Origin: Paenibacillus sp. HGH0039
Lineage (GTDB): Bacteria > Bacillota > Bacilli > Paenibacillales > NBRC-103111
DNA: 64,000 nt
Direction of reading: 5' to 3'
NCBI RefSeq assembly: GCF_000411255.1
Contig: NZ_KE150412.1
Coordinates: 1,086,645 to 1,150,644 of the forward strand
Of this stretch, positions 1 to 10,059 are shown piece by piece (the first letter of the stretch is position 1; each line of letters opens with the position of its first letter). Position numbers and translations under genes: made by a program. The notes beneath the pieces are model-generated. The model did not search any database, had not been told where the DNA came from, and saw only the letters and a list, made by a program, of their open reading frames with translations.

Positions 1-139
1 GTTACCGGCAAAAGCGGGAGTCGGTACGGGCGGCTTTGCCTTAGGTGTCTGCCACGGTTATAGTGTAGTTTATGTTAAATCGGATAGAGTGTGACAATGG
101 CCCATCTAGTTCCCTGTAAAAGCTTGATCCTGCGGCCTT
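1..139. other. Window edge, no gene recognised
   Basis: This stretch lies downstream of murG. I see no coding frame, RNA gene or convincing terminator in it. The next dcw gene (murB or divIB in relatives) would lie beyond the left edge, if present. Confidence 0.4.
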
Positions 140-1270
140 TTAGCGCCTCCGTTGTCCGGCGGATACAATCCGTTCCAGCTCCCGGACGACAAGTGCGGCG
201 GAATCCCGCTGGCCCATCTTTGCAGACTGTTTCGCCATATGTTCCCAGCGGACGGAATCTTCCATGATTTTGCCGATCTGGTCGAAAAGAACCCGGCCGC
301 TTAAATCTTTCTCAAGCAGCGTTACGGAGCCGCCCTCGTCGGAAAGAGAGCGGGCGTTGTGCTCCTGGTGGTTGTTCGTCACGTTTGGCGACGGGATTAA
401 GATGGAAGGAATTCCAAGGGCTGTAATCTCCGCCATGGTAGACGCTCCGGCACGGTTCACGACAAGCTTGGACGCCGCCAAAACCTCCGGCATGTTATGA
501 ATATACGGAAGGACTTGAAGATTAACCGGAACCGAACCCGCCTCCTCCTGAATCCGCTGCGCGGTTGATTCGAAATAGGGCTGGCCCGTTCCGAATACAA
601 ACTGCACACCGGGCAGTTCATGTACGAGCGGAGCCAGTTCGACCATCGCTTCGTTAATGGCTTTGGCGCCCCGGCTCCCTCCCACAACGACAACGAGTCT
701 CGCGTCCGGCGTTAATCCGAGCGAGGAGAACCCGCGGGCCGCGTCCGCATTTACCATAGAAGTCGCGCGCGGATTGCCCGTGTAGACGACTTTTTTGGCC
801 TGAGGGAAGATTCCTTCCGTTCCCCGGAAGCTGACGGCTACCGTCGACACGTAGCGGCTCAGAAAACGGTTCGTAAGTCCCGCAATGGCATTCTGCTCAT
901 GCACGAGCGTAGGAATGCCCAGCTTGGCGGCCGCATACAGGACCGGACCGCAGACATAGCCCCCCGTGCCTACCACCGCGTCAGGCTTGAACTCCCTGAG
1001 AAGGCTTTTGGCACGGCCCACACCGCGCAGAAAGCGCAGCACGGTTTTGACATTGTCCAGGGACGCCAGCTTACGCCGGAACCCTGTAATTTCTACGGCT
1101 TCAAAAGGCATATCCAGCCCGGAACGCGCGACAATGTCACGCTCCAGGCCGGAGCTAGTGCCGATGTATAAAAATTTCGAATCGGGGTGGTCCTGCAGAC
1201 ATTGTTCCCCAATGGCCAAAGCCGGGTAAACATGACCGCCGGTTCCTCCCCCGCTGAATACGATACGCAT
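140..1270 (-). CDS. murG: UDP-N-acetylglucosamine transferase MurG
   Basis: MurG adds GlcNAc from UDP-GlcNAc to lipid I on the inner membrane face, making lipid II. The N-terminus has the glycine-rich GGTGGHVYPALA loop, followed by HEQNAIAGLTNR near residue 125 and GGSRGAKAINEA near residue 200; these are standard MurG motifs of a GT-B fold. Length is 376 aa, normal for the family. The longest frame begins at a GTG (1279) that overlaps the ftsW stop but has no ribosome site. The ATG at 1270 has GAGGTG six bases upstream, so I use it. It is the last dcw gene in the window and is probably translated with ftsW. Confidence 0.96.
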   Translation of the reverse strand: MRIVFSGGGTGGHVYPALAIGEQCLQDHPDSKFLYIGTSSGLERDIVARSGLDMPFEAVEITGFRRKLASLDNVKTVLRFLRGVGRAKSLLREFKPDAVVGTGGYVCGPVLYAAAKLGIPTLVHEQNAIAGLTNRFLSRYVSTVAVSFRGTEGIFPQAKKVVYTGNPRATSMVNADAARGFSSLGLTPDARLVVVVGGSRGAKAINEAMVELAPLVHELPGVQFVFGTGQPYFESTAQRIQEEAGSVPVNLQVLPYIHNMPEVLAASKLVVNRAGASTMAEITALGIPSILIPSPNVTNNHQEHNARSLSDEGGSVTLLEKDLSGRVLFDQIGKIMEDSVRWEHMAKQSAKMGQRDSAALVVRELERIVSAGQRRR

Positions 1271-1275
1271 TCGTT

Positions 1276-2373
1276 TCACCTCGAATAGCGGGATATGTTG
1301 AGCAGCACGCCGATCGACGTCAGCATCAGGGTAAGGGACGAGCCTCCGGCGCTTATAAGCGGAAGCGTAATCCCCGTAACCGGAAACATTCCGATCACGA
1401 CGCCGATGTTGATAATCACCTGGACGGCGATCATTCCCACAATACCGACGGCAACAAGGCTGCCGAACGTGTCAGGTGCTGTAATAGCGGTGCGCATGCC
1501 TCTCCATACGAGAATCGTGAACAGGACTAGAACGGCCGCACCGCCGATAAAACCGAGCTCCTCGGCGATGATCGAGAAGATAAAATCCGTCTGGGGCTCG
1601 GGCAGATAGCTGTACTTCTGCCTGCTCATTCCGAGCCCCAGTCCGGCCAGCCCGCCCGGTCCGATCGCATAAAGCGACTGGATGGACTGATAGCCCGCTC
1701 CCAGCGGGTCGGACCACGGGTCCATGAAGGCCGTAATCCGCTGCAGCCGGTATGGGGCGGCAATAATCAGGCCGACGAAGCCTGCGACTCCGGCCATGGC
1801 AAGATAGGATAAATGAAGAATGCGGGCCCCCGCCGTATAGATCACGAGCAGGGAGGCGCCGACCAGGACCGCTCCGGTGCCAAGATCCGGCTGAAGCATG
1901 ATCAAGCCGAAGGCCAGGCCAACGAGCCCCAGAGGAGGCAGCAGCCCCTTCGTAAACAGCGTGATCTGGGACTGCCTGTCAGACAAAAGCTTGGCCAGAA
2001 AAACAATCATGCCGATTTTCATAAATTCGGAAGGCTGAATCCCGAACGACCCGATTCCGAGCCAGCTCCGGGCGCCGCCGCGAACTACGCCTATCCCCGG
2101 GATCAGAACCGCCAGCAGAAGGCCGAAACAAATGAGCAGGCCGACCTTCGCGTACTTTTTCCACACCCAGTAGTCGGTGTTCATCGTAAAAAACATGGCG
2201 ACGATACCGAGCACCGCGAAAAGCAGCTGCCTTTTCAAATAATAAAACCAGTCGCCAAATTCACGGAAGGCCAGCACTCCGCTGGCACTGTACACCATAA
2301 TTACGCCGATCGTCAAAATGAGCAGTGTCGAAACCAGAATCCATACATCCGGAGCGGAACGCGCTTTAGCCAT
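1276..2373 (-). CDS. spoVE: SEDS glycosyltransferase FtsW/SpoVE
   Basis: This polytopic SEDS protein of 365 aa polymerises lipid II into glycan strands with a partner class B PBP. About ten hydrophobic segments are visible. Conserved stretches include GARSWLGIGSFGIQPSEFMK near residue 100, LQPDLGTGAVL near 160 and the C-terminal GMFPVTGITLPLISAGGSS. The position between murD and murG is that of spoVE in Bacillus subtilis, where the vegetative ftsW lies elsewhere. The spoVD-type PBP in the same cluster fits a sporulation cortex role, but sequence alone does not separate SpoVE from FtsW. AAGAGGTG precedes the ATG. Confidence 0.9.
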   Translation of the reverse strand: MAKARSAPDVWILVSTLLILTIGVIMVYSASGVLAFREFGDWFYYLKRQLLFAVLGIVAMFFTMNTDYWVWKKYAKVGLLICFGLLLAVLIPGIGVVRGGARSWLGIGSFGIQPSEFMKIGMIVFLAKLLSDRQSQITLFTKGLLPPLGLVGLAFGLIMLQPDLGTGAVLVGASLLVIYTAGARILHLSYLAMAGVAGFVGLIIAAPYRLQRITAFMDPWSDPLGAGYQSIQSLYAIGPGGLAGLGLGMSRQKYSYLPEPQTDFIFSIIAEELGFIGGAAVLVLFTILVWRGMRTAITAPDTFGSLVAVGIVGMIAVQVIINIGVVIGMFPVTGITLPLISAGGSSLTLMLTSIGVLLNISRYSR

Positions 2374-2482
2374 AGGGACACCTCTTACGAATAAGAATAT
2401 CGGGTGCCTATAGCCTGAAAACTAAGCTGACTGACGCTGCCGCAATCCGGAAGCGGACGAAGGAGGCTTGACTACCCGTTCC

Positions 2483-3871
2483 TTACAGATTATGCACGGA
2501 CTCCTTAAACATGCGTCCCCGTTCCTCGTAAGAAGCAAACATATCCCAGCTGGCGCATGCCGGAGAGAGCAGAACGATGTCCCCTTCCCCTGCCAGCTTG
2601 CTCGCAGCCCGAACGGCCTCACCGATTGCTTCCGTGCTGTTAGCAGTATCGACCGTTTCGATGTCGGCCAATCCGGCTTCACGGGCAACGCGGTTTATTT
2701 TCTCCCTCGTCTCGCCGAGCGTTACGACGGCTTTCACGCGCGAAGCAAGCAGCGGAAGCATTTCTTTGTAGTCCGAACCGCGGTCCAAGCCGCCTGCTAT
2801 CAGAATGACACTTTGTTCGAACGCTTCGACAGACTTCGTCGTGGCGGCGGGGTTCGTCGCTTTCGAATCGTTGTAATAAGCCACGCCGCCGAATTCTCCC
2901 ACGAGTTCGAGACGGTGTTCAACACCGCGGAATGTCCGCAGGACGTCTGCGATCACCTCGACCGGCACGCCTGCGCTCAGAGCGACTGCGGATGCCGCAA
3001 GGGCGTTCTCGATATTATGAGAACCGCGAATGCCCAGCTCTTTGGCAGGTAAAATCGGGTATGTACCGCCCTCTGCATCCCGGTAAGTCAGCACGCCGTC
3101 CCCGGAGAGATAAACCCCTTTGTCCAGCTCCCGCTGCCTGGAAAACAAAAGGACTTCCGAAGATACTTCACCGGCCAGCTTCCTGCATACCTCGTCATCG
3201 GCGTTCAGCACCGCAATATCATCCTGCTTCTGATTCGCAAACAGCTTGGCTTTCGAGGCCACATAGTCTTCCATGGAGCCGTGATAATCCAGATGAGTTT
3301 CGTACACGTTGAGCAGGCAGGCGATTTTCGGCCTGAACTCCCTCGTGCCTTTAAGCTGAAAGCTGCTCAGCTCTACGACCATCCAATCGGACGGCTTCGC
3401 TTCCGCCGCCGCCTCCGTCAAAGCCCGGCCGATGTTGCCCGCAACGATCGGGTTCAGCTTGCCCGCTTCGAGCATCAGGCCGATGAGCGTCGTCGTCGTG
3501 GTTTTGCCGTTGCTTCCCGTAATCCCGATCATCGGAGCCGCACAGATATGGTACGCCACTTCCACTTCCGTCACCACTTCGATTCCGTGCTCCGCAGCCT
3601 GGACGACCGGCGACGCCCCGTAAGGAATGCCGGGATTTTTGACGATCAGAGCCGTATCTTCTCCCACCAGTTCAGGCGGATGCCCCCCGCAGACAACAGA
3701 AATTCCCAAGGCTTCCAATTCGTCGGCCTCGGGACTCGTTTCACGCGTTTTCCGGTCATTGACCGTTACGTCCGCTCCCATTTCATGAAAAAACTTGGCC
3801 GCCGCAACCCCGCTGCGGGCCAGGCCGAGTACGACCACTTTCTTACCCCGGTACTCACTCGGATGCTTCAT
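2483..3871 (-). CDS. murD: UDP-MurNAc-L-alanine:D-glutamate ligase MurD
   Basis: MurD adds D-glutamate to UDP-MurNAc-L-Ala in the cytoplasm, using ATP. The 462 aa protein has the N-terminal nucleotide-sugar binding fold (VVVLGLARSGVAAAKFF), the Mur ligase P-loop GITGSNGKTTTT near residue 115, and the C-terminal YNDSKATNPAAT and GGLDRGSDY segments diagnostic of MurD. The ATG follows GAGGTG, which lies inside the end of mraY, so the two genes are translationally close (3 bp apart). A 109 bp gap separates it from ftsW. Confidence 0.97.
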   Translation of the reverse strand: MKHPSEYRGKKVVVLGLARSGVAAAKFFHEMGADVTVNDRKTRETSPEADELEALGISVVCGGHPPELVGEDTALIVKNPGIPYGASPVVQAAEHGIEVVTEVEVAYHICAAPMIGITGSNGKTTTTTLIGLMLEAGKLNPIVAGNIGRALTEAAAEAKPSDWMVVELSSFQLKGTREFRPKIACLLNVYETHLDYHGSMEDYVASKAKLFANQKQDDIAVLNADDEVCRKLAGEVSSEVLLFSRQRELDKGVYLSGDGVLTYRDAEGGTYPILPAKELGIRGSHNIENALAASAVALSAGVPVEVIADVLRTFRGVEHRLELVGEFGGVAYYNDSKATNPAATTKSVEAFEQSVILIAGGLDRGSDYKEMLPLLASRVKAVVTLGETREKINRVAREAGLADIETVDTANSTEAIGEAVRAASKLAGEGDIVLLSPACASWDMFASYEERGRMFKESVHNL

Positions 3872-3874
3872 TTG

Positions 3875-4837
3875 CTACAACACCTCATTCATGTATAGTC
3901 CCAGTGCCGCCAAAACAAGACCCGCTGCCCAGAAAGTGGTGACAACCCGCCACTCGGACCAGCCGACCAGTTCAAAGTGATGGTGAATCGGGCTCATTCT
4001 AAAGACGCGTTTGCCTGTTGTTTTAAACGAAATAACCTGGATGACAACCGATAAGATCTCAATCAGAAAAACGCCGCCGATAACCGCAAGCAGGAGCTCC
4101 GCTTTGGTCATGATCGCCACCGCTACCAGACCTCCGCCGATTCCCAGCGAGCCGGTATCGCCCATGAATACTTTCGCCGGATGGGCATTGAACACAAGAA
4201 ATCCGAGAACGCCTCCCACCATAGCTGCAGAAAAGATAGCCGCTTCCGGTTGAGTATTGTTCATCGCGATGATCGTAAAAGCGCCGAACGCGATCGCGCT
4301 CGTGCCTGCAAGCAGACCGTCAAGGCCGTCCGTAAAGTTAACCGCGTTGGATGCGCCAAGCATCAGAATCGTCATCAGCGGGAAATACAGCCAGCCTGTA
4401 TCGAAGGAAACATCCAGCACCGGCACGAACAAAGTTGTACTGTGATTGGACGTAACAAGCAGCACGCAGACCACGGCGGATACGACCAGTTGGCCGATAA
4501 GCTTCTGCTTGGCTGTGAGGCCGAGAGAACGTTTAAACACGATTTTGATATAGTCATCGAGAAAACCGACGAGCCCGTATCCGAGCGACGCGATCAGCAA
4601 AATCCAAAGTTCGGTGTTGCTGTCGGCAAACCGGAGCGCCGCAATCGCGAGCGCGATCAATATGATAATGCCGCCCATGGTCGGCGTCCCTTGTTTTTTC
4701 TGATGGCTTTGCGGGCCTTCCGTACGGATGGTCTGTCCGAACTTCAGTCTCCGAAGTAGCGGAATGAACAGAGGGCCCATGATAAGAGCGAGCAGAAATG
4801 CGACTCCCATCGTGAATAAGATCACTTTTAACTCCAC
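3875..4837 (-). CDS. mraY: Phospho-MurNAc-pentapeptide transferase MraY
   Basis: MraY transfers phospho-MurNAc-pentapeptide to undecaprenyl phosphate, forming lipid I in the membrane. Visible motifs are GTPTMGG, the Asp-rich [18 protein letters not shown] and the C-terminal PIHHHFEL, all central to this family. About ten membrane segments are present. A longer frame opens at 4909, but a GTG at 4837 is preceded by AGGAGG at nine bases and gives the usual family N-terminus ([11 protein letters not shown]), so the protein is 320 aa. A 175 bp gap without features separates it from murF. Confidence 0.96.
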   Translation of the reverse strand: MELKVILFTMGVAFLLALIMGPLFIPLLRRLKFGQTIRTEGPQSHQKKQGTPTMGGIIILIALAIAALRFADSNTELWILLIASLGYGLVGFLDDYIKIVFKRSLGLTAKQKLIGQLVVSAVVCVLLVTSNHSTTLFVPVLDVSFDTGWLYFPLMTILMLGASNAVNFTDGLDGLLAGTSAIAFGAFTIIAMNNTQPEAAIFSAAMVGGVLGFLVFNAHPAKVFMGDTGSLGIGGGLVAVAIMTKAELLLAVIGGVFLIEILSVVIQVISFKTTGKRVFRMSPIHHHFELVGWSEWRVVTTFWAAGLVLAALGLYMNEVL

Positions 4838-5012
4838 GTTTGATATCCTCCTACAAGCTCTCCTGCCGGAAAGCTGCTCCGTGTTTCGATTCGGGTATAG
4901 ACACGGCAAGCGGGTTAAGCCTGCCGATTCAGCAGCTGCCGTCCAAGCCGGATGAGTTTGCTCTTATGCTTCTCTGACGGCGGCAGACGCCGCCAGGTTG
5001 CGGCAATAGCGC

Positions 5013-6437
5013 CTATTTTGCCAAGAGCGCCTCCGCCACTTCCTCCAGCTTCATCCCCCGGGACCCTTTGATCAGAACGAGATCCCCCGATTTCAATGCA
5101 GCGTGGAGCGCTGCGGTTAGTTCCGCTTTGTCCTCGAACCAGTGGACGCGTTCAGGACCGAACGACTCCCCGGCCGCTTCCGCGATCTGTCTGCCGAGCG
5201 GCCCGTAGGCATATACGCCCGTCAAAGCGTCCGGCGACAGAAGGGAGCCGATTTCCCGGTGATACCGGATTTCATCCTCGCCCAGCTCCAGCATGTCGGC
5301 AAGGACCACATATTTGCGCGGATATCCCTCCAACTGCTCGACGAGCCGGATGGAGGCTTTCATGGAGCTTGGCGAAGCGTTGTAAGCGTCGTTGAGCACG
5401 GTCACTCCACTAGAGGTCAGACGCTTCTCGATTCTCATGCCGGTCATCTGCATGCCGGCCAGTCCTCTGCGTATGTCCGCATCGGGAACTCCCAGCGCGG
5501 TGCCTACTGCGATAGCCGCCAAAGCGTTGTCGACATTGTGCTCGCCAAGAAGCGGGATGTAGTACTTCTGCGCATCCTTGTCGCTTTCCGAACCGCGCGG
5601 GTTGATCGAAAAATGGGTGCCATCCCCGTCCATTCGGATAAAAGTCGGGTACAAATCGTTCGTATGACCGCGCCCGAAGCGGATCTGACTCAAACGGGCC
5701 GGCTGCTTCATATCCGGAAGCACAAGCGGCAGCAGCGGCTCATCCCCGTGGAACACGTAGGTGCCGCCGTCTTTCAGACCGCTGAGAATTTCCGTCTTGG
5801 CACGGGCAATTTCTTCGCGGGAGCCGAGCTGCAGCAGATGAGCGTCACCGATCATCGTAATGACCGCGATATCCGGCTCGGCAATCTCGGAGAGCAGCTC
5901 GATTTCCCCGCGGCCGCTCATCCCCATTTCGACCACGGCCACTTCCGTCGTATCGTCAAGCTGGAGCAGCGTAAGCGGAAGACCGATGTGATTGTTCAAG
6001 TTGCCTTTAGTTCTGTGTACGTTGTATACCGTGCCGAGAACGGCCCCCATCATATCCTTCGTGGTCGTTTTCCCGTTGCTGCCCGTAATGCCGACCACTT
6101 TAACGTTCAATGATTTCCGGTACGCGTGCGCAAGCTTCTGCAGGGCGGTCAGCGTATCGTCAACCAGTAGAAGCGGCAGTCCTTCCGGACGGCCTTCCTC
6201 CCGGCTTTCCAGCCACAAAGCGGCCGAAGCGCCTTTGGCGGCGGCATCCGGCGCGAACTCGTGCCCGTCAAAGCGTTCTCCGACGAGAGGAACGAACAAG
6301 CTTCCGGGCGCGATCGTACGCGTATCCGTGGATACCGCGTCAATCACGATTCCGTCGGCGCCGTTATCCGGTCCCGGCGGCATCAGCAGCTTCGCACCGG
6401 CCAGCTCGGCTATAGTCGTTAATGGAAGTTTTCTCAT
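5013..6437 (-). CDS. murF: UDP-MurNAc-tripeptide:D-Ala-D-Ala ligase MurF
   Basis: MurF adds the D-Ala-D-Ala dipeptide to UDP-MurNAc-tripeptide. The 474 aa protein carries the P-loop GITGSNGKTTTKDM near residue 115, TKGNLNNHIGLPLTLL, the VVEMGMSGRGEIELL segment and the C-terminal LIKGSRGMKLE, a MurF signature. Its ATG overlaps the murE stop in an ATGA arrangement, with GGAGG inside the end of murE, so translation is coupled. In Bacillus subtilis murF lies far from this cluster. Its place between murE and mraY here is the ancestral dcw order, also seen in many Paenibacillus. Confidence 0.96.
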   Translation of the reverse strand: MRKLPLTTIAELAGAKLLMPPGPDNGADGIVIDAVSTDTRTIAPGSLFVPLVGERFDGHEFAPDAAAKGASAALWLESREEGRPEGLPLLLVDDTLTALQKLAHAYRKSLNVKVVGITGSNGKTTTKDMMGAVLGTVYNVHRTKGNLNNHIGLPLTLLQLDDTTEVAVVEMGMSGRGEIELLSEIAEPDIAVITMIGDAHLLQLGSREEIARAKTEILSGLKDGGTYVFHGDEPLLPLVLPDMKQPARLSQIRFGRGHTNDLYPTFIRMDGDGTHFSINPRGSESDKDAQKYYIPLLGEHNVDNALAAIAVGTALGVPDADIRRGLAGMQMTGMRIEKRLTSSGVTVLNDAYNASPSSMKASIRLVEQLEGYPRKYVVLADMLELGEDEIRYHREIGSLLSPDALTGVYAYGPLGRQIAEAAGESFGPERVHWFEDKAELTAALHAALKSGDLVLIKGSRGMKLEEVAEALLAK

Positions 6438-7921
6438 GACAGTAACCTCCTTAATGCGGCACGGGCTATCAGCCTGTCATCGAAATCGTGCTTGACCCCG
6501 GCGATATCCTGGTAGGTTTCATGTCCTTTTCCCGCTATCAATACTACATCCTGAGGGCCTGCCTCTTCAATAGCCTTTTGGATCGCTTCCGGTCTGTCGA
6601 CAAGAAGCTTATAACGGCTCTCGTCGACGCCCGCTTCGACCAGCCCGGGAACGATGTCGAGCAGGATCATGCCGGGATCTTCCGTCCGCGGATTGTCCGA
6701 AGTCACGTACACATCGTCGCTCAGCTCCCCCGTCACTTTCCCCATGAGAGGACGCTTCGTCCGGTCGCGGTCTCCCCCGCACCCGAACACGCATTTGATC
6801 CGGCCCTGCGCAAATTCGCGTATCGAACCGAGCGCGTTCCGGAGACCGTCCGGCGTATGGGCGTAATCCACCAGGACGAGAAATTCCTGGCCTTCATCGA
6901 CAATCTCCATGCGGCCGTCCACTCCCGGCATGCTGCCGAGGCTTTCCCGGATTCGGGACAGAGAGAGCCCTTCGGCAAGGGATACGGAAATGGCTGCCAG
7001 CGCATTATAAACGTTAAACAAACCTACGAGCTTCATGCGCATCGGCTCCGTTCCCGCAAAGGAAACCACGTCGAATTCCGTCCCTTTGGCCGTAATGCGT
7101 ATGTTGGTCGCTTTGACGTCGCAATCCCGGTTAACTCCGTATGTAATGACTTCCGCCGAGGTCAATTTGGCCAGACGCTCCGCTGAAGGGTCATCCGCGT
7201 TTAAAACCGCATACTGTTTATCTCCGGCATCCCCTGTAAACTCGTTCCCCATACGTGAGAACAGAAGTCCTTTGGCTGCCTCGTATTTATCCATCGTTTC
7301 GTGATAATCCAAATGATCCTGCGTCAGGTTTGTAAAAACGCCTCCACGGAAACGGACTCCTTTGACCCGGCCTAGATCAAGCGCATGGGAAGACACTTCC
7401 ATGACACAATAGTCGGTTCCTTCGTCCGCCATAAGCCGGAAAGTCCTTTGCAGATCTGAGGCTTCCATCGTCGTGCGTTCCATAGGAATAAACTTCGAAC
7501 CGATCTTGGCGGAAATCGTTCCCGTGAGCCCCGTCCGGAAGCCCTGGTCACGTAAAATATGTTCGACCAGAAAACTTGTCGTCGTTTTGCCGTTCGTCCC
7601 CGTAATGCCGATCACTTTCATCTTCCGGCTCGGGAATCCGTAAACGCATGCCGATAAGACCGACATCGCGTATCTGGCGTCCTTTACGATCAACTGCGGA
7701 ACATCAAGCTCCAGTTTCCGTTCCGTCACAAGCGCTGCCGCCCCGAGCTCTATCGCTTTCGGAGCGAAGTCGTGGCCGTCGGACACGAATCCGGGCACAC
7801 AGACGAATAAATCACCGGGGCGTACTTGACGGGAATCGGTAGCGATGCCTGATATTTCTGTTGTCTCTTCACCTATGAGTTGACAAATTAAAAGCTGAGA
7901 AGCCAATTCCTTCAGCTCCAT
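6434..7921 (-). CDS. murE: UDP-MurNAc-tripeptide synthetase MurE (meso-DAP type)
   Basis: MurE adds the third stem-peptide residue to UDP-MurNAc-L-Ala-D-Glu. The P-loop GITGTNGKTTTSFL lies near residue 112. The motif TSDNPRTEDP near residue 400 contains DNPR, which marks enzymes that add meso-diaminopimelate instead of lysine, so the wall should be A1gamma type. A longer frame opens at 7954, but the ATG at 7921 has GGGAGG nine bases upstream and gives MELKELASQL; the product is then 495 aa. It overlaps murF by 4 bp and follows spoVD after about 100 bp. Confidence 0.96.
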   Translation of the reverse strand: MELKELASQLLICQLIGEETTEISGIATDSRQVRPGDLFVCVPGFVSDGHDFAPKAIELGAAALVTERKLELDVPQLIVKDARYAMSVLSACVYGFPSRKMKVIGITGTNGKTTTSFLVEHILRDQGFRTGLTGTISAKIGSKFIPMERTTMEASDLQRTFRLMADEGTDYCVMEVSSHALDLGRVKGVRFRGGVFTNLTQDHLDYHETMDKYEAAKGLLFSRMGNEFTGDAGDKQYAVLNADDPSAERLAKLTSAEVITYGVNRDCDVKATNIRITAKGTEFDVVSFAGTEPMRMKLVGLFNVYNALAAISVSLAEGLSLSRIRESLGSMPGVDGRMEIVDEGQEFLVLVDYAHTPDGLRNALGSIREFAQGRIKCVFGCGGDRDRTKRPLMGKVTGELSDDVYVTSDNPRTEDPGMILLDIVPGLVEAGVDESRYKLLVDRPEAIQKAIEEAGPQDVVLIAGKGHETYQDIAGVKHDFDDRLIARAALRRLLS

Positions 7922-7993
7922 GTCAAATCGCCTCCCACCATTGGCACATTTCATTTGCTATTCTATGTGTTCTTTCTATCAGTATGGACAAAA

Positions 7994-8036
7994 GCCTGAC
8001 AAGAAAGAAGCGCCGAAACAATCAGCGCCCCTCTTT
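7994..8036 (-). terminator. Weak hairpin downstream of spoVD, possible attenuator
   Basis: On the minus strand GAGGGGCGC can pair with GCGCTTCTTTC over about ten base pairs, several of them G-U, followed by a broken T-tract. It overlaps the spoVD stop codon. It may lower read-through into murE; it is not strong enough to call as a full terminator. Confidence 0.3.
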
Positions 8037-9974
8037 TTTGTCCATAGCGCCTTCCGGCGGATTAGATAAGTATACACGAATTGTTGAACCCCGGTCTACT
8101 CTCGTCCCCGGCTTCGGCGCCTGGCTGATCACCGTATTTCCCGTGCCGGACTTGGCAATCAGGAAGTCGGAATTCAGGTCTTCGTAGATATCCTGAACGG
8201 TGGCTCCCACCAGATCGGGCACTTCTACAACCGGCGTTTCGCCATATTTATATTTTTTGGTCAACTGGTTTTTGTCCGGTTCCACCTTCATGTACCGGAG
8301 CGCATCCTGCATGATGTTCTTGACAAGCGGAGCGGCAATCAATCCCCCGAACTGAATGCCCTGAGGATCATCGACCGCTGCATAGACAACCACCTTGGGA
8401 TTGTCGGCCGGTGCGAATCCGATAAAGGATACGATGTGTTCGTTCGGCGAATAACGGCCGTTTACGACTTTCTGGGCGGTCCCCGTCTTGCCCCCGACCC
8501 GGTAGCCGTCAATGAACGCATTGCCGCCGGTCCCTTTTGCCACGACGCTTTCCAGCGCCTCGCGGACTTGCTTCGACGTCGCTTCCGAGATTACCGTATC
8601 CACCAACTCCGGTTTGACCGTTTCGATCACACGTCCCGTTTCGGGCTCTATCCATGATTTGGCGACATGCGGCTTGAATAACTTACCCCCGTTAATCGCC
8701 GCCGAAACGGCTGTGATCTGCTGAATCGGCGTAACGGATACCCCCTGTCCGAAAGCGGTCGTCGCAAGCTCGACCGGACCCACTTGCGAAGGTTTGAACA
8801 TAATTCCGTTCTCTTCTCCGCCGAGGTCGATTCCGGTTTTTCTTCCGAAGCCGAAACGCTTGATGTAGTCGAAAAGGGTTTCCTTGCCCAGGCGCTGTCC
8901 CAGAACGACAAAACCGGGATTGCAGGAGTTTTCCACGACTTCCAGGAACGATTCACTCCCGTGCCCGCCGCGCTTCCAGCAGCGCAGCCTCGCTCCGCCG
9001 ACTTCGATAGCTCCCGGATCATGGAATCTTTCGTTTTTCAAGTCAACTTTCTTCTCTTCCAGCGCGGCGGCCAGCGTAATGATCTTGAACGTTGAGCCGG
9101 GCTCGTACGTCATCCAGATCGGAAGATTCCGGTTATATGTCTCCACCGGGTATTTCCCGAAATTGCTGGGCTCATAAGTCGGCCGGCTTCCCATGGCGAG
9201 AATTTCCCCGTTGTTCGGGTCCATCATAATAGCGATGGCGTGCTTCGGCTGGTACTTCACCATCGCCTGGTCCAGCTCCCGTTCAAGCACCGCCTGCAAG
9301 TGCTGGTCGATCGTCAGCTGCAGGTTCAGACCGTCTTTCGGCTCACTATACTGTTCGGTGGAACCCGGCATTTTGCGATTGGCAGCATCTGCCAGATAAG
9401 AGACATTGCCTTTGATGCCGGTGAGCAGCTTGTCATACTTGCTCTCCACACCCGTAAGCCCCTGGTTGTACGTTCCCGTGAAACCGAGAATATGCGCCGC
9501 TAGGCTGCCGAACGGATAATAGCGGCGGTTATCGCCGGCTACTACGATACCGGGCAGGTTCAGGGCTTTAATCTCCTGCGCCTTCTCCAGCGTAATTTTC
9601 CGTCCGGCGGGTTTGATCTCGTTAATGCGTTCCCGCTTCGTAATCTGCTTGTAAATCGAATCGACGGGCGCCTGCAAAACTTCCGCAAGCTTGGCCGCCG
9701 TTGCATTCGGATCTTTAAGCTGGACCGGGATGGCCATTATGGACGGCGTGCTGATGTTATACGCCAGTTTCTCTCCGTTGCGGTCCCATATCTCGCCGCG
9801 GTTGGCCATAAAAGGAATCTCCCGCCGCCAGGAGTCCTCCGCTTTGGCCGATAAACCGGGGCCGAGCCAAAGCTGCACATACGCCAGCCGGATGATCAGA
9901 GCGGCGAACAAGACCGTTCCCAAAATAAGTGCGGCAAACAACCGGCGCCGCACGGTAAAGCTGGACACTCGCAT
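8022..9974 (-). CDS. spoVD: Penicillin-binding protein SpoVD (class B, PASTA)
   Basis: This 650 aa class B transpeptidase is predicted to cross-link spore cortex peptidoglycan. It has one N-terminal membrane anchor (residues about 10-30), a dimerisation domain, and a transpeptidase domain with the SxxK motif in YEPGSTFK and the KTG motif in GGKTGTAQK. A single PASTA domain follows (VPDLVGATVQDIYEDL onward). Length and the single PASTA match Bacillus SpoVD (about 645 aa). It lies directly after the second class B PBP gene, as in Bacillus, where the pair is pbpB-spoVD. AAGGGGAG precedes the ATG. Confidence 0.92.
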   Translation of the reverse strand: MRVSSFTVRRRLFAALILGTVLFAALIIRLAYVQLWLGPGLSAKAEDSWRREIPFMANRGEIWDRNGEKLAYNISTPSIMAIPVQLKDPNATAAKLAEVLQAPVDSIYKQITKRERINEIKPAGRKITLEKAQEIKALNLPGIVVAGDNRRYYPFGSLAAHILGFTGTYNQGLTGVESKYDKLLTGIKGNVSYLADAANRKMPGSTEQYSEPKDGLNLQLTIDQHLQAVLERELDQAMVKYQPKHAIAIMMDPNNGEILAMGSRPTYEPSNFGKYPVETYNRNLPIWMTYEPGSTFKIITLAAALEEKKVDLKNERFHDPGAIEVGGARLRCWKRGGHGSESFLEVVENSCNPGFVVLGQRLGKETLFDYIKRFGFGRKTGIDLGGEENGIMFKPSQVGPVELATTAFGQGVSVTPIQQITAVSAAINGGKLFKPHVAKSWIEPETGRVIETVKPELVDTVISEATSKQVREALESVVAKGTGGNAFIDGYRVGGKTGTAQKVVNGRYSPNEHIVSFIGFAPADNPKVVVYAAVDDPQGIQFGGLIAAPLVKNIMQDALRYMKVEPDKNQLTKKYKYGETPVVEVPDLVGATVQDIYEDLNSDFLIAKSGTGNTVISQAPKPGTRVDRGSTIRVYLSNPPEGAMDKKEGR

Positions 9975-10059
9975 GGATTCGCTCCCCTTCCAGACAAGTC
10001 ATGACCGTTCTTCTCATGACTATTCCGAACAAGCAGGGGATAGAACAGGCACGTCCGAC

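Noticed and set aside
5142-6113. 323-codon plus-strand open frame
   Set aside because: Antisense to murF; no domain and no ribosome site.
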